Source: CAVWXT01 sp963759115
Lineage (GTDB): Bacteria > Planctomycetota > Planctomycetia > Pirellulales > Thermoguttaceae
Length of the DNA: 64,000 bases
Assembly (NCBI GenBank): GCA_963759115.1
Contig: CAVWXT010000002.1
Coordinates: 124,001 to 188,000, forward strand
Direction of reading: 5' to 3'
In this document: positions 1 through 9,573 of the stretch, piece by piece
How the letters are laid out: the number at the start of each line of letters is the position of its first letter
Numbering within the stretch: position 1 is the first letter of the stretch
Notes under the pieces: generated by a model
Databases searched by the model: none
Told to the model about the DNA's origin: nothing
What the model saw: the letters and a program-made list of their open reading frames with translations, nothing else
Position numbers and translations under genes: made by a program

Positions 1-1071
1 GTCCATTTCCAATTGATGGCCGTCCCTGCCTTGCTTCCATCGCACCGGCTCCTGGCCGTCAACGAACAACCCCGTCTCGCCCTGGCCCTTGAAATCCGCC
101 TTGCCGAGGGTGCCTTGGGCGTGTTGTGCGAACGAATTCCAGCAGTTGGGGATATGCCGGCAATAGCTGAACATCTTAACTCCGTTGGCGTAGGTGAACT
201 CGACCGCGTGGTGGTCGAAGATTTCGCCAAAATCCTTGCCGACGCGCACCTGCCGGCCGCCCGCCCCTTGGGCCTCGACGGGATGCCCTTGGGCGATCCA
301 ATTGCCCACGTCGATGTCGTGAACGTGCTGCTCGACGATGTGATCGCCGCTCAGCCAGGTGAAATAGTACCAGTTGCGGACCTGATACTGCATTTCCGTT
401 TGGCCCGGCTGGCGTTTGCGGACCCACACGCCGTAGGAGTTGAAATAGACCCGCATGAACTGCAATTTGCCGATAGCCCCGTCGTGAATCCGCTGGACCA
501 ACTCGAAGTGCTTGGGCTCGTGCCGCAGATGATGTCCGACGGCCACGGCCAGCTTTTTCTTCTTCGCCTCTTCGTTGGCGGCCATGACCCGCCGCACGCC
601 GACCGCATCGGTGGCCACGGGTTTTTCCAAGAAGACGTGTTTGCCCGCCTTCACCGCGGCCTCGAACTGTGCGGGCCGAAAGCCGGGCGGCGTGCAAAGC
701 AGCACCAGATCGACGCCCGAGTCGATCGCCTTCTGATAGGCGTCCAGGCCGGTGAACCGGCGATCCTCGGGCACTTCGATGCGTTCCGGTTGGTCCTTGC
801 ACTCTTTCTGGATGGCCGCCAGGCTGATGTCCATCGAATCCTGGAAGGCGTCGGCCATGGCGACGAGTTTCACGTTGGCTTTCGTTTTCAGCGCATTGAT
901 CGCCGCTCCCCGGCCTCGTCCGCCGCAGCCGACCAGGGCGATTTTCAGTTCATCGCTGCCCGCAGCATGGGCGCTGCGAGCCACATTCAGCCCGCCGGCC
1001 AGGGTGATGCCCGCGGCCACGGCCGCCGTCCCCTTCAGAAAATCCCGCCGCGAGGTGTTCGTGTCGCTCAT
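1..1071 (-). CDS. Tat-exported Gfo/Idh/MocA-family oxidoreductase (3' end outside window)
   Basis: NAD(P)-dependent oxidoreductase of the Gfo/Idh/MocA family, the kind planctomycetes export in large numbers, probably acting on sugars or cyclitols. The N-terminus MSDTNTSRRDFLKG carries a twin-arginine motif (R8-R9), then a hydrophobic stretch ending near AHAAG. A Rossmann glycine motif, GCGGRGRGA, lies at about residues 48-56, and the family Glu-Lys-Pro (FLEKP) at about 149-151. The frame stays open to the window edge, so 357 residues are visible and the C-terminus is missing. I chose the ATG at 1071 over that at 1077 because GGAG sits 7 nt before it. The substrate cannot be told. Confidence 0.9.
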   Translation of the reverse strand, partial: MSDTNTSRRDFLKGTAAVAAGITLAGGLNVARSAHAAGSDELKIALVGCGGRGRGAAINALKTKANVKLVAMADAFQDSMDISLAAIQKECKDQPERIEVPEDRRFTGLDAYQKAIDSGVDLVLLCTPPGFRPAQFEAAVKAGKHVFLEKPVATDAVGVRRVMAANEEAKKKKLAVAVGHHLRHEPKHFELVQRIHDGAIGKLQFMRVYFNSYGVWVRKRQPGQTEMQYQVRNWYYFTWLSGDHIVEQHVHDIDVGNWIAQGHPVEAQGAGGRQVRVGKDFGEIFDHHAVEFTYANGVKMFSYCRHIPNCWNSFAQHAQGTLGKADFKGQGETGLFVDGQEPVRWKQGRDGHQLEMD

Positions 1072-1439
1072 GTTCATGCTCCAATTTTCAAGCCGTTGTT
1101 TGCCAGTCAGCCTCCACCCGGCCCGACGCCGGACATCAAGCGCCCTCAAGCTTGACCGGGGGACATGCGAAAGTCAATCGTTGCCAGTCGAAGGCGATCG
1201 GTCGCCCTCGGCCCCACGAGTCGTGTGTGCCGAACCGCTGAACTCACCGACGTTACAGCTACCGCCGGGGGGCTTGCATGCTGCGGGAAATCTGGTATCA
1301 AGACGGCGATAAGGCATCGAACTGCCCGTGTTGCGGTTGATTTTCGCTGAATTGGGCTGTCGCTTCGCGTCGAAATCTATTACGTTGTTTGAGGTTACGG
1401 CGAGTTGCTTCGCTACCCTTTCTGACAGCCTGGTGTCGC
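1072..1439. other. intergenic region, nothing recognised
   Basis: Divergent gap between the Tat oxidoreductase and the methyltransferase. It must hold both promoters, but no convincing -35/-10 pair, operator or RNA gene was seen. Open frames here lack start sites and domain content. Confidence 0.4.
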
Positions 1440-2981
1440 ATGAGTTCCAACGGGACGGAATGGAATCCGCTTGATCCTCGCGCATGGGCTCGTGCATTGG
1501 GGCTAGTTCACGTCCCGATGTTCGGCTCGCACTCGCCCTCGCTCACGGGGAATCACTCTGTGCTGCTCGACGGCGACTCGTCGAGTTTTGCACATTCGGT
1601 CAGTGATGATAGCAGTCTTGCGTACGAAAATGAGCCGCTTTCGTGGGCGTGGTCGGCGAATCTCAGGCACTCGTTGATCATTAACGCGCAAAGCGAAGAG
1701 ATGTTCCTGCGGCGGTGGGACGCCCCGTCTGGGACTGTCCGCAAATTCCGACTCGCGAAGAACCCTAGGGCCGCTAGCGACTTCTTGGGACTCCTCCAGA
1801 AATCCGCAACTCCACGGGGTGAAGACGTAATCCTCTTCGTGCTGCGCGCTTTCCGGACAATTCGCAACTCCTTGGCATCCGTGGATGGTTTGGATGCGAT
1901 CAAGGTGTTGAACGTACTGCTGCTTGGCACTGAATCCGTGTTGCACGAGCCGAATAGCGGTCGCCGCTGGTTCAAAGCACGAACGGTGCAGGACGCGGTG
2001 GGGCAGCTCACCGACGAAAAACGACAACTTGCTGAAACGGAGACGTTGCCGCCAAGCGTATTGCAAACAGTTCTTGGGGAATCGCTTCTGAGCCACTTCC
2101 TATCTCCCGAACCCGTAAGTCAGTGTCGCTTGGATCCAGGACTCCTGCTGCGCCACGCTTCTGGCCAATTGTACCAGGAAGCCCATTTGCGGTTGGAACG
2201 TGAGGCGAGGCAGATGTCTTTGCCTGGTCTCGCATCCGATGCCGCTGCGACGGGCTTGCTGACAAAAGATGTGCGGTTCACACCTCCATCGTTGGCGAGG
2301 GCCCTGGCCCAACAGGCACTGGATGCCGTTCCCGATTTGATTTCTGCGAATCAGCCGATAGCCATTGTTGATCCCGCCTGCGGTTCAGGTGTTTTTCTTC
2401 AAGAGGCTTTGCGGGAACTTGTCCAGCGCGGTTACTCAGGGAGTCTGACGTTGCGAGGCTTCGACACTTCTCCAGTCTCCTGCACCATCGCGCGTTTTTG
2501 CCTCGAACGTGCGAAGCTTGATTCTCCGTCGCCAAGCGTTGTTATCGAAATACGACAAGAGGATTCGTTGCACAACGATTGGGGACATCCGAACATCATC
2601 TTGATGAACCCGCCGTTCGTGCCCTGGGACCGCATGTCTACGGAAGAGAAGGAATCCGTAAGGGAGATTCTGGGGAGCCTCGCCAAGTACCGCATGGATG
2701 TGGCGATGGCGTTCGTCTGGCGAGCCGTGCAGTCCCTGACCGATGCGGCTGTTATGGCGTCGGTCTTGCCAGCACCATTGTTCGAGACTGATTCGGGGCA
2801 AGAGTGGCGAGAAGCACTGGTCGCCGACAACGAGTTGCTCCTTTTGGGGCGATTTGAGGGGTACGGGTTCTTTCGCAGTTCTTTGGTCGAGCCTGGCATA
2901 CTACTCTTACGCCACAGAGTGACACAGCCCTCGAGTACCTCCCGAGCGCCTGCGAATTGTTATTGCCAAGAGTGGTCATGA
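1440..2981 (+). CDS. N6-adenine DNA methyltransferase, N-terminal and catalytic part (frame broken after it)
   Basis: Amino-MTase of the type IIG/Eco57I-like N-6 DNA methylase class, which transfers methyl from SAM to adenine in DNA. SAM-binding motif I (DPACGSGVF) is at about residue 311 and catalytic motif IV (NPPF) at about residue 390. About 300 residues without a recognised domain precede motif I. I chose the ATG at 1440 because the protein then begins MSSNGTEWNPLD and the upstream extension looks non-coding. After LLLRHRV the frame drifts to a stop at 2981. The sensible continuation (PPERLRIVIAKSG) is in the +1 frame from about 2941, so a one-base indel lies near 2910-2945. The target-recognition half follows as the next feature. 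Known family: restriction-modification or phage defence; no nuclease motif was seen. Confidence 0.8.
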   Translation: MSSNGTEWNPLDPRAWARALGLVHVPMFGSHSPSLTGNHSVLLDGDSSSFAHSVSDDSSLAYENEPLSWAWSANLRHSLIINAQSEEMFLRRWDAPSGTVRKFRLAKNPRAASDFLGLLQKSATPRGEDVILFVLRAFRTIRNSLASVDGLDAIKVLNVLLLGTESVLHEPNSGRRWFKARTVQDAVGQLTDEKRQLAETETLPPSVLQTVLGESLLSHFLSPEPVSQCRLDPGLLLRHASGQLYQEAHLRLEREARQMSLPGLASDAAATGLLTKDVRFTPPSLARALAQQALDAVPDLISANQPIAIVDPACGSGVFLQEALRELVQRGYSGSLTLRGFDTSPVSCTIARFCLERAKLDSPSPSVVIEIRQEDSLHNDWGHPNIILMNPPFVPWDRMSTEEKESVREILGSLAKYRMDVAMAFVWRAVQSLTDAAVMASVLPAPLFETDSGQEWREALVADNELLLLGRFEGYGFFRSSLVEPGILLLRHRVTQPSSTSRAPANCYCQEWS

Positions 2982-3937
2982 GGATGACGCAATCCGTGGA
3001 TTGCGTCAAGACGTTGAGTCTTCCAACGTCCCCAACGAATGGGACACGTTCTTCGTCCGCCGATCTTCGATTGAATCTGCCAGTTGGATGCCACGCTTCC
3101 GACGGGCAATGAGACTCAGAGAGTCGCTGTCATTGGCCCGCATGACGATGGTGGAAGATCTCTTTGCCGTTCATCGGGGTATTCAAACGGGCTACAACAA
3201 GACGTTCGTCTTGTCGTCTCAAGAACTTCAAGGCCTTCCCAAGAGAGAACGGGCCTACTTTCGGCCGATAGCAAGTAATTCGACGATTCACGATGGTATC
3301 GTTCGTCCCGACGAGTATGTATTCTATCCCTACGATAAATCCGGGCCGACGATCACGACCGAAGAGGAATTGGCAGAGAAAGTACCGCGCTACCGCGAGC
3401 AGTGGCTTGAAGGCAATAAAGCGACACTTGCATCCCGCAAACACGTCCAATATACACAGTGGTGGCTCTTGGATAGACCGCGCCCGTGGCAGATGGTGGG
3501 CAAGCCCAAGCTGGTGTCAACCTATTTTGGCGATCGCGGAAGCTTCGCTGTCGACGATGACGGTTCATTTGTGGTTCTGCAGGGGTTCGCATGGCTTTGG
3601 AAAAAGAATGCCAACGATCACGCAGTTGATTCTGCGCGAGCAGACAAGCGAGTTCTGGGAGACTCCGCTCCCGTGGGCCTATCTAGGTCTTCTGAACAGC
3701 GGCGTCTTTGAGAAACTGCTCGAAGCTAGTTGCCCGCGCGTACAAGGCGGGCAATTCAATCTTTCTAATCAATTCATCAATCGCGTCTATTTGCCAGATC
3801 TTTCCGATGATCTTCAGGTTACCGGTGATCTCGTCGTACAACTGGCGCAACTTGGGCGGCGAATCCATGCCGGCGGAATGCCGGAACTTGATCAGATCGA
3901 CGAACTAGCATCGCGTGCATACGGAGTACCGAAATAG
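2982..3937 (+). pseudogene. C-terminal target-recognition part of the same DNA methyltransferase, second frame break inside
   Basis: Continues the upstream methyltransferase in the +1 frame (EWDTFFV ... VHRGIQTGYNK ... RPIASNSTI ... HVQYTQWWLLDRPR). This resembles the post-catalytic region of Eco57I-like enzymes. A second +1 shift is needed around 3600-3625, next to an A5 run. After it the frame reads LPWAYLGLLNSGVFEKLL and GGQFNLSNQFINRVYLPDL, the typical final block of such proteins, ending at 3937. Both halves are colinear and well conserved in style. This fits either a recently broken gene or two sequencing indels in an intact gene of about 830 residues. The next gene starts 39 nt downstream. 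Confidence 0.65.
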
Positions 3938-3975
3938 TCCGTCCGTGAACCGTTTTCTGTGGGATTGGAAATGCG

Positions 3976-4740
3976 ATGACTTCCGTCGGCCGAATTGAGA
4001 TACTTCATCGAAGTCTCGAAGATTGCATACACGATCTAACAGGACTGCGAGTTTCGGTCCGAAGCCATGGTAGCAACTGGGCGCGAGTTGTTAAGGGTTC
4101 CACGGTTTCCTTTGACATGGTCTGCGATCGCTTTGTGACAACGGCCGAAAGAAGACTAGGTGGGCGATGTCCCGTCTTTCCGTTGGGCCCGGCCCCAACA
4201 ACATTCGTCGATCAGGTGTGGGCTAGTTGGCACGAAGAATGGCATTGTCAGCAGCATGCAGAGTTCGATCTGATCGGAGTCGGTTGGACGTTCTTTTGGG
4301 GCGTCGAGGGCCGACTCAACTGCGAACAGGAGGTCCTCCGCGCCGAATGGGATCAGATACGCGAGACGGCGCAACAGAAGCACCGTCGTGGGGGCCTTGC
4401 GGCGCAGCCACATTGGCATCTTGAAACGGGCATGATGGCTGGCTATTCGCGGCCGATCATACGCGAGGGACCTATCATGAAGCCCACGGAGTTGGAAGAA
4501 CTCCCGTGCATCACTCAGCCGGAATTGGAAGAAATCGGAGAGCCCGTCGGCCTTCAGGAACTCGACCTGTCTGGCATGCACCTGGGAATGGGTGGTTGGG
4601 AAAACCACGACGCGCACCCGCGTTGCTGGCAGATGGAGGTCTCCGAAGATTGGCAGGCACTCGTTCGTTGGGCAGAGCGCACGCTTCAGTCCGCGCGGGA
4701 GCAATTTCAGGCGGTAAGGGCTACTGAAATCGCCGTCTAA
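3976..4740 (+). CDS. Hypothetical protein linked to the DNA methyltransferase
   Basis: A 254-residue protein, not recognised. It lies 39 nt after the methyltransferase on the same strand and is probably co-transcribed. It is rich in Trp, His and acidic residues. Visible blocks are FVDQVWASWHEEWH (about 76-89), a PHWHLETG segment (about 146-153) and a C-terminal GMHLGMGGW...HPRCWQM segment followed by an amphipathic helix. No signal peptide or membrane segment is present. The clustered His/Cys/Trp residues could form a metal or catalytic site, but that is a guess. Its position suggests an accessory subunit of a modification or defence system. The ISL3 element was inserted about 160 bp downstream. 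Confidence 0.6.
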   Translation: MTSVGRIEILHRSLEDCIHDLTGLRVSVRSHGSNWARVVKGSTVSFDMVCDRFVTTAERRLGGRCPVFPLGPAPTTFVDQVWASWHEEWHCQQHAEFDLIGVGWTFFWGVEGRLNCEQEVLRAEWDQIRETAQQKHRRGGLAAQPHWHLETGMMAGYSRPIIREGPIMKPTELEELPCITQPELEEIGEPVGLQELDLSGMHLGMGGWENHDAHPRCWQMEVSEDWQALVRWAERTLQSAREQFQAVRATEIAV

Positions 4741-4893
4741 GCTTTCCACCCGCATGCAGAAGGCTTTGAACTTGCTCCGGGGCATGCTGTGGCCAATTCT
4801 TGCGATTGAAAACCGACTTCGCCAAGCGTACGATGTCCTCTGCGAAAATGCGTCTCCTGGCTTTACCTCTACCGCGGCGTTGACCGGCGCTTC

Positions 4894-4901
4894 AGTTCCT
4901 T
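4894..4901. repeat. Left 8-bp target-site duplication of the ISL3 element
   Basis: AGTTCCTT directly abuts the left inverted repeat; the identical octamer is at 6571-6578 after the right repeat. Confidence 0.9.
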
Positions 4902-6570
4902 GGCTCTTCCGGTTCTGGGTGCGAACGCCGCACAAACCCGAGGCTCAACAATAGCGGCCGTTATACTACGCGCGACGGTTGCTTGAACGCCCCAGGCACG
5001 TAATTCTCGCCATATTAGCCCCCCCCCACAAGAATATAGTGCAACAGGGATTGCGAGCGTAAGTGCTTGTCCGGGAACATGTTCCGCCGCCTCCTCCCTG
5101 CGGGCGCCGATTTCGCGAGTTGGGAAGGTTGCTGTTGGCCCGAGGTCGCCCGCGGCGTTACCTTGCTCAAGCGGCGGCGGTCGGACCAACGCGGTTGTTG
5201 CCTTCGCCCCGTCGCAGAAGACACCGCCAACCAAGGAGGCCACGGATGGCTCAGGTCGAGGTCAAAGTGAAGTTGGATTTGCCGCCGGGTGTGGAACTGT
5301 TGGGATACGAGCGCTCGCGCGACGGGCACGGCTTCGAGGTCAAGTTCCCCCTGCCCGACTCTTGCCGTTGTGAGCAGTGCGGCCACGAAGAGCCGTCCAC
5401 CTACGAGTACAAGAACACCGTCTATGTGGTCCGCGACCTGGACCTGTGGGGTCAGCCGAGCTTCCTGATCTTCCAGCCCTGCTTCCATCGTTGCTCGCGC
5501 TGTGGGCATCGCCAGGAGCATTTCGCCCCCTTCAAGCGGAAGAAGGTGCTGTACACGTACCGCTTCGAGGAATACGTGCTGCGGATGCTCATCGGCAGCA
5601 ACGAAGAAGAGGTGGCCGCGCGGCTGGGCATCTCGGCGGAGACCGTGGAACTGATCGTCGAGAACCAGTTGAAGGACGACAAGCGGATCGACCCGGCACG
5701 GGTCATCAAGCACGTGGGCATGGACGAAATCAGCCTCAAGAAGCGGCACAAGTTGTACGTGACGGTGATGACGGACTTGACCGACCCGGAGTCGCCGAAG
5801 GTGCTGGCGGTGGCCCGCGGGCGCGACACGGCAGCGGCCCTCGAATGCCTGGGGAAATTGACGCCCGAGCAGCGCGCCGCGGTGGAAACGCACCGCGTGG
5901 ACATGGGGAAGGTCTACGGCCCGGTCTGCAACGAGCAACTTCGCAACAGCCGGTTGGTGGTGGACCGGTTCCACGTGGCCAAGCAGTTCAACGAGGTGGT
6001 GGATGAGTTGCGAAAAAAAAAGCACGCGGAAGCACAAGGCCCAGTTGTCCAAAGCCGAGCAGAAACGGTTCCGCTCGCTGATGTGGGAGTTCCGCCGCGA
6101 CCCGAAGGACCTGAAGCCCGAGGAACGCGAGTCGCTGGATCGGCTGTTCGTCGAGTTGCCTGTGTTGAAGGACGTGTATGACGTGCGCGTGCGGTTCAAG
6201 GAGATCTTCGACACCGCGCCGGATCGCGCCACAGCGGAACAGCAGTTGGCCGAACTCCGCGCGCGGACCGAAGCGCTGGGGCTGGACTTCGCCAAGTTCT
6301 GGACGACCTACGACAACTGGAAGACGGGCATCCTGAACTACTTCGACGGGCGGTACACCAGCGCGGCGGTTGAAGGTATCAACAACAAGGCCCGCGTCAT
6401 CACCAAACGCTGCTACGGCGTGAAGTCAGCCGACACGCTCTGGAACCGGCTGCTCCTGGACTTGAACCGGGCGTCGGAAGCCGCCGGGCGGACCATCGCC
6501 GAGCTACGCGAGATCGTCCGTGGCCTGAAGGCTGAATTTCTCGCGTTCTGCACCTAAAACCGGAAGAGCC
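4902..6570 (+). mobile_element. Complete ISL3-family insertion sequence, 1669 bp
   Basis: The element is bounded by inverted repeats. The left end begins GGCTCTTCCGGTTCTGGG at 4902, and the reverse complement of the right end begins GGCTCTTCCGGTTTTAGG and closes at 6570. It is flanked by an 8-bp direct repeat, AGTTCCTT, at 4894-4901 and 6571-6578. GGCTCTTC-type ends and 8-bp target duplications are hallmarks of ISL3. It holds one transposase gene, whose stop codon lies inside the right repeat. About 340 bp between the left end and the transposase start hold nothing recognisable. Intact ends and duplication indicate a fairly recent insertion. Confidence 0.93.
5246..6557 (+). CDS. ISL3-family transposase, split at an A9 run
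   Basis: DDE transposase of the ISL3 family. GGAGG at 5235-5239 sits 6 nt before the ATG at 5246 (MAQVEVKVKLD). The N-terminal zinc-ribbon-like part has CEQCGH and CSRCGH pairs (about residues 46-95), followed by an HTH (EEEVAARLGIS). Catalytic-domain blocks are VGMDEISLKK (first Asp), VVDRFHVAKQFN (second Asp) and, after the break, AVEGINNKARVITKRCYG (Glu). The first frame reaches DELRKKK at a run of nine A (6013-6021). The rest (STRKHKAQLSKAEQKR onward) lies in the +1 frame to 6557. Losing one A, by polymerase slippage or as a correction, gives a continuous protein of about 437 residues. A -1 shift soon meets a stop. Confidence 0.88.
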
Positions 6571-6578
6571 AGTTCCTT
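6571..6578. repeat. Right 8-bp target-site duplication of the ISL3 element
   Basis: AGTTCCTT immediately after the right inverted repeat, identical to the left copy at 4894-4901. Confidence 0.9.
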
Positions 6579-7165
6579 GACAAACTATGGGTAAAGGTGG
6601 AGAACGGCAGGCGGAACGGGTAAAGCCGATGGCTCTGAGGAGTCCAGAATTGGAAATTTCCGATCTTGATGACCAACAAGCGAACGGCACGCGAAACGCT
6701 CATGGCGGATCGCTGACCGCCGATCGCGGACTGGCCTGCCGCGTCTGAAATTGGAAATTCGCGATCCTGTTGACCAACTCCGCATTGGCCGGGACGACCT
6801 CAACGCGAACCAAACTCCCGAATCCCTGTTTTGCCCAGCTTGCCTACGCCGGCAACGTTGGGCGTGTGAAGACGCCCGAACGGCTGCTTGCTCTCAGGCG
6901 GGTGCGCTTCGCGCACGCGATGAACCCTAATCCCCTTCTCGCCGGTTTCAAGTCCGCAATCGCTCGATCCGGATGTTTTTGATTGGCGAGTCCGCGGCGG
7001 CGAGGAGGTTTGGGGGAATGGTGAAGGCTTCTTCGATTTGGCCGCTTGGCGTCCCGAGTTCCTGTCGCCATCGGCCTTTCCATACCCGTTCGCCGTTGAC
7101 AGAACCCCCCTCCGGCCGAAACAATGACAATACGGGAAATGCCGATCCCAGGAACAGGTATCTTG
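6579..7165. other. Intergenic region with an imperfect direct repeat
   Basis: No gene is supported here. Two imperfect copies of a roughly 33-bp sequence occur about 100 bp apart (near 6647-6680 and 6747-6780), each built around GAATTGGAAATT or GAAATTGGAAATT and ending in GACCAAC. The first contains the perfect 10-bp palindrome GGAAATTTCC. Function unknown. The promoter of the ABC transporter operon should lie in the right part. Confidence 0.4.
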
Positions 7166-8303
7166 ATGCGATTCTATACCTTCGTCCTGAAAAACGTGGT
7201 CCGCCGCCGCGTCCGATCGAGCCTGACCGTGATCGGCATGGCGGTGGCCGTCGGCGCGGTGGTGGCCCTGGTGGGCATTTCCAGCGGCTTCGAGCGGTCG
7301 TTCATGGACATCTACCAGCGGCAGAAGGTCGACATCGTCGTCCAACAGCGGGGCGTCAAGCAGACGGCTCACCAGCGTGCTCGACGCCAAGCTGGGCGAC
7401 CAGATCGCCAAGATCCCCGGCGTCAAGCAGATCAACTCCGGGCTGGTCGACTTCACCTCGATGGACGAATTGGGGCCGGTGGGCGTGCTGGTGCAGGGCT
7501 GGGAGCCCGACTCGCCGCTGATGCTGGCCTTGGACATCCTGCCCGGCGGCCGCCGTCTCACCGCCGCCGACGACAAAGCGCGTGTTGCTGGGCGAACGAT
7601 TGGCCGCCAGCCTGGACAAGCACGTCGGCGACAAGATGACCATCTTCGACAACGAGACGTACACCGTGGCGGGCATCTTCAAGAGCCCACGCGTCTACGA
7701 GAACGGCAGCATGGTGGTGCTGCTGCAGGATTTGCAGCGGTTCATGGGCCGCCAGGGCCAGGTGAGCGGCTTCGCCATCGTGGTCGATCACCCCGACGAC
7801 AAGGCCGAGATCGAGCGGATCCGCCGCGACATCGAGGCCCTGGGCAAGAACGTCGAAGCCACGCCCACCGCCGAGTTCGTCAATTCGACCACCGAAATCC
7901 GCTTCATCCACGCCATGGCCTGGGTCACTTCGGCCGTGGCCCTGGTGATCGGCGCCGTCGGCATGTTGAACACGATGGTGATGTCGGTCTTCGAGCGGAC
8001 CAAGGAGATCGGCATCCTGCGGGCGATCGGCTGGGGACGCTGGCGCGTGGTGCGGATGATCCTCATGGAGTCGATCTTGCTGAGCCTTACCGGCGGCGTG
8101 GTCGGCACCGCGGGGGCCATCGCGCTGACCCACGTGCTTGGCCAACCAGCCCGCCGTGGCCGGCATGGTCGATCGCCTACGTCGCCCCCTGCGTCATCGC
8201 GCAGGGATTCGTGATCGCCTTGTGCGTGGGGCTGCTGGGGGCCGCCTATCCGGCCTACCGGGGCGCACAACTCCTGCCGACGGAGGCCCTCCGCCATGAA
8301 TAG
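7166..8303 (+). CDS. MacB/FtsX-type ABC transporter permease, three frame breaks
   Basis: Inner-membrane permease of a MacB/LolC-like exporter for lipoproteins or small molecules. The start MRFYTFVLKNVVRRRVRSSL leads into a first membrane helix (TVIGMAVAVGAVVALVGI), then a periplasmic MacB core and three C-terminal helices (WVTSAVALVIGAVGMLNTM and two later). The signature GMLNTMVMSVFERTKEIGIL is present. The reading moves between frames near 7365, near 7575 and near 8140. The pieces are perfectly colinear and rejoin to about 378 residues, so single-base sequence errors are the simplest cause. The stop at 8303 overlaps the ATPase start at 8296, so the two genes are an operon. Confidence 0.85.
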
Positions 8304-9033
8304 CCACGGCCGCGACCCCTTCCTGTTCCGCACCGAACACCTGTCGAAGCTCTATCCCGACGGCCAGGTCCACGCCGTGGAGGACGTCGGCATCAGCGTC
8401 CGCCGCGGCGAGTACGTGGCCATCATGGGCCCCAGCGGCAGCGGCAAGTCGACCTTGCTGAACCTGCTCGGCGCGCTGGACAAGCCCACCTCGGGCGAGG
8501 TCTACTTCGACGGCCAGCCGCTCTCGAAGGTCCGCAACCTCGACCGGCTCCGCTCGCAGAAGTTCGGCTTCGTGTTCCAGTCGTTCCACCTGCTGCCGAT
8601 CCTGACGGCGGTGGAGAACGTGCAGGTGCCGATGTTCGAGGGGCCGCTGTCGGCCGCCGGCCCGCGTGCAGAAAGGCCAAGGAGCTGCTGGAGCTGGTGG
8701 GCATGGAGCCACCGCTTCGACCACCTGCCGCAGAAGCTCTCGGTGGGCGAGCGGCAGCGGGTGGCCATCGCCCGCTCGCTGGCCAACGATCCCATCGCCC
8801 TGCTGGCCGACGAGCCCACCGGCAACCTCGACTCGGTGTCGGCCGAAGGGGTCTTCGATCTGTTCGCCCACCTGCACCGCGAGCAGGGGATGACGATCGT
8901 GCTGATTACGCACGACGAGGAGTTCGGCCGCCGGGCGCAGCGGACGATCCGCATGCAGGACGGCCACGTCAAGTCGGACGTGTTCAGCGAGCGCCGCCGC
9001 ATCCGCACGCCCCTGCCGCCGTTCGCGGTGTGA
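8296..9033 (+). CDS. ABC transporter ATP-binding protein (MacB/LolD type)
   Basis: ATPase partner of the upstream permease. Walker A is GPSGSGKST, the Q-loop FVFQSFHLL, the signature LSVGERQRVAIARSL (Gly to Val at the third position of LSGGE), Walker B LLADEPTGNLDS, and the switch His is in LITHDEEFG. Residues around 123-141 (PRAERPRSCWSWWAWS) are nonsense. The expected RKAKELLELVGME is encoded in another frame between about 8668 and 8708, so a compensating pair of indels lies inside the gene. Such a pair in an otherwise perfect ATPase points to sequence error. The 3' end overlaps the convergent nucleotidyltransferase gene by 50 bp. Confidence 0.9.
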   Translation: MNSHGRDPFLFRTEHLSKLYPDGQVHAVEDVGISVRRGEYVAIMGPSGSGKSTLLNLLGALDKPTSGEVYFDGQPLSKVRNLDRLRSQKFGFVFQSFHLLPILTAVENVQVPMFEGPLSAAGPRAERPRSCWSWWAWSHRFDHLPQKLSVGERQRVAIARSLANDPIALLADEPTGNLDSVSAEGVFDLFAHLHREQGMTIVLITHDEEFGRRAQRTIRMQDGHVKSDVFSERRRIRTPLPPFAV

Positions 9034-9358
9034 TCGGGGCGGCATAGATTCGTTTTCCCTTCCGAGTGGCTTCGTAGGGCAAGGAAGACTTCACCGACGC
9101 CCATTTTTCCACATCGGCGCAATACTGAACCACCAGGTCGATCGGCACTCGCACGCCATACAGGGCGAGGTATCCGCGTGCCGCCAACTCGTGCCGGTCG
9201 CCGGCGTCGTCTGACACGACGACCAAGAGATCCAAGTCGCTGTGGCGATGGGCCGTCCCCTGGGCGTGCGAACCGAAGAGATAGATTTCCTCGGGCCGCA
9301 GCGCTGCGACCAACCGCCGCACGATCTCGTCCAACAGGCTGGGAGGTACGTCCTTCAT
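8984..9358 (-). CDS. MNT-type minimal nucleotidyltransferase
   Basis: A 124-residue protein of the minimal nucleotidyltransferase family, usually the antitoxin of MNT/HEPN pairs, which inactivates the HEPN RNase by nucleotidylation. The active-site motif GSHAQGTAHRHSDLDLLVV has the two Asp of the GSX10DXD pattern at about residues 29-44. No HEPN gene adjoins it, so it is solitary here, or its partner has been lost. The C-terminal 17 codons run antisense through the end of the ABC ATPase gene, so the true C-terminus may be shorter. No ribosome-binding site is evident. Confidence 0.78.
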   Translation of the reverse strand: MKDVPPSLLDEIVRRLVAALRPEEIYLFGSHAQGTAHRHSDLDLLVVVSDDAGDRHELAARGYLALYGVRVPIDLVVQYCADVEKWASVKSSLPYEATRKGKRIYAAPITPRTAAGACGCGGAR

Positions 9359-9573
9359 GTCGCAAGTATAACACTTGCGGAGGATGCGGCCAAGAGCCAG
9401 CCTCCCGCTGGCGGGTGTCTTGCCATACTATGATTCCCCAATAAAATTACGGGAGTCGCCCCACGACGGAAAGGCGATAGAGCATGGACAAACAGACGTT
9501 ACTTGCATTGACGCCGACAATCCATGAGGAAGTCTGTCGGGCGCGAAGCACCAAGACAAGGGAGGGACCTCCC

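Noticed and set aside
13..1155. A 380-residue open frame antisense to the first oxidoreductase
   Set aside because: It mirrors a clear Gfo/Idh/MocA gene on the other strand and shows no domain; high GC makes long antisense frames common here.
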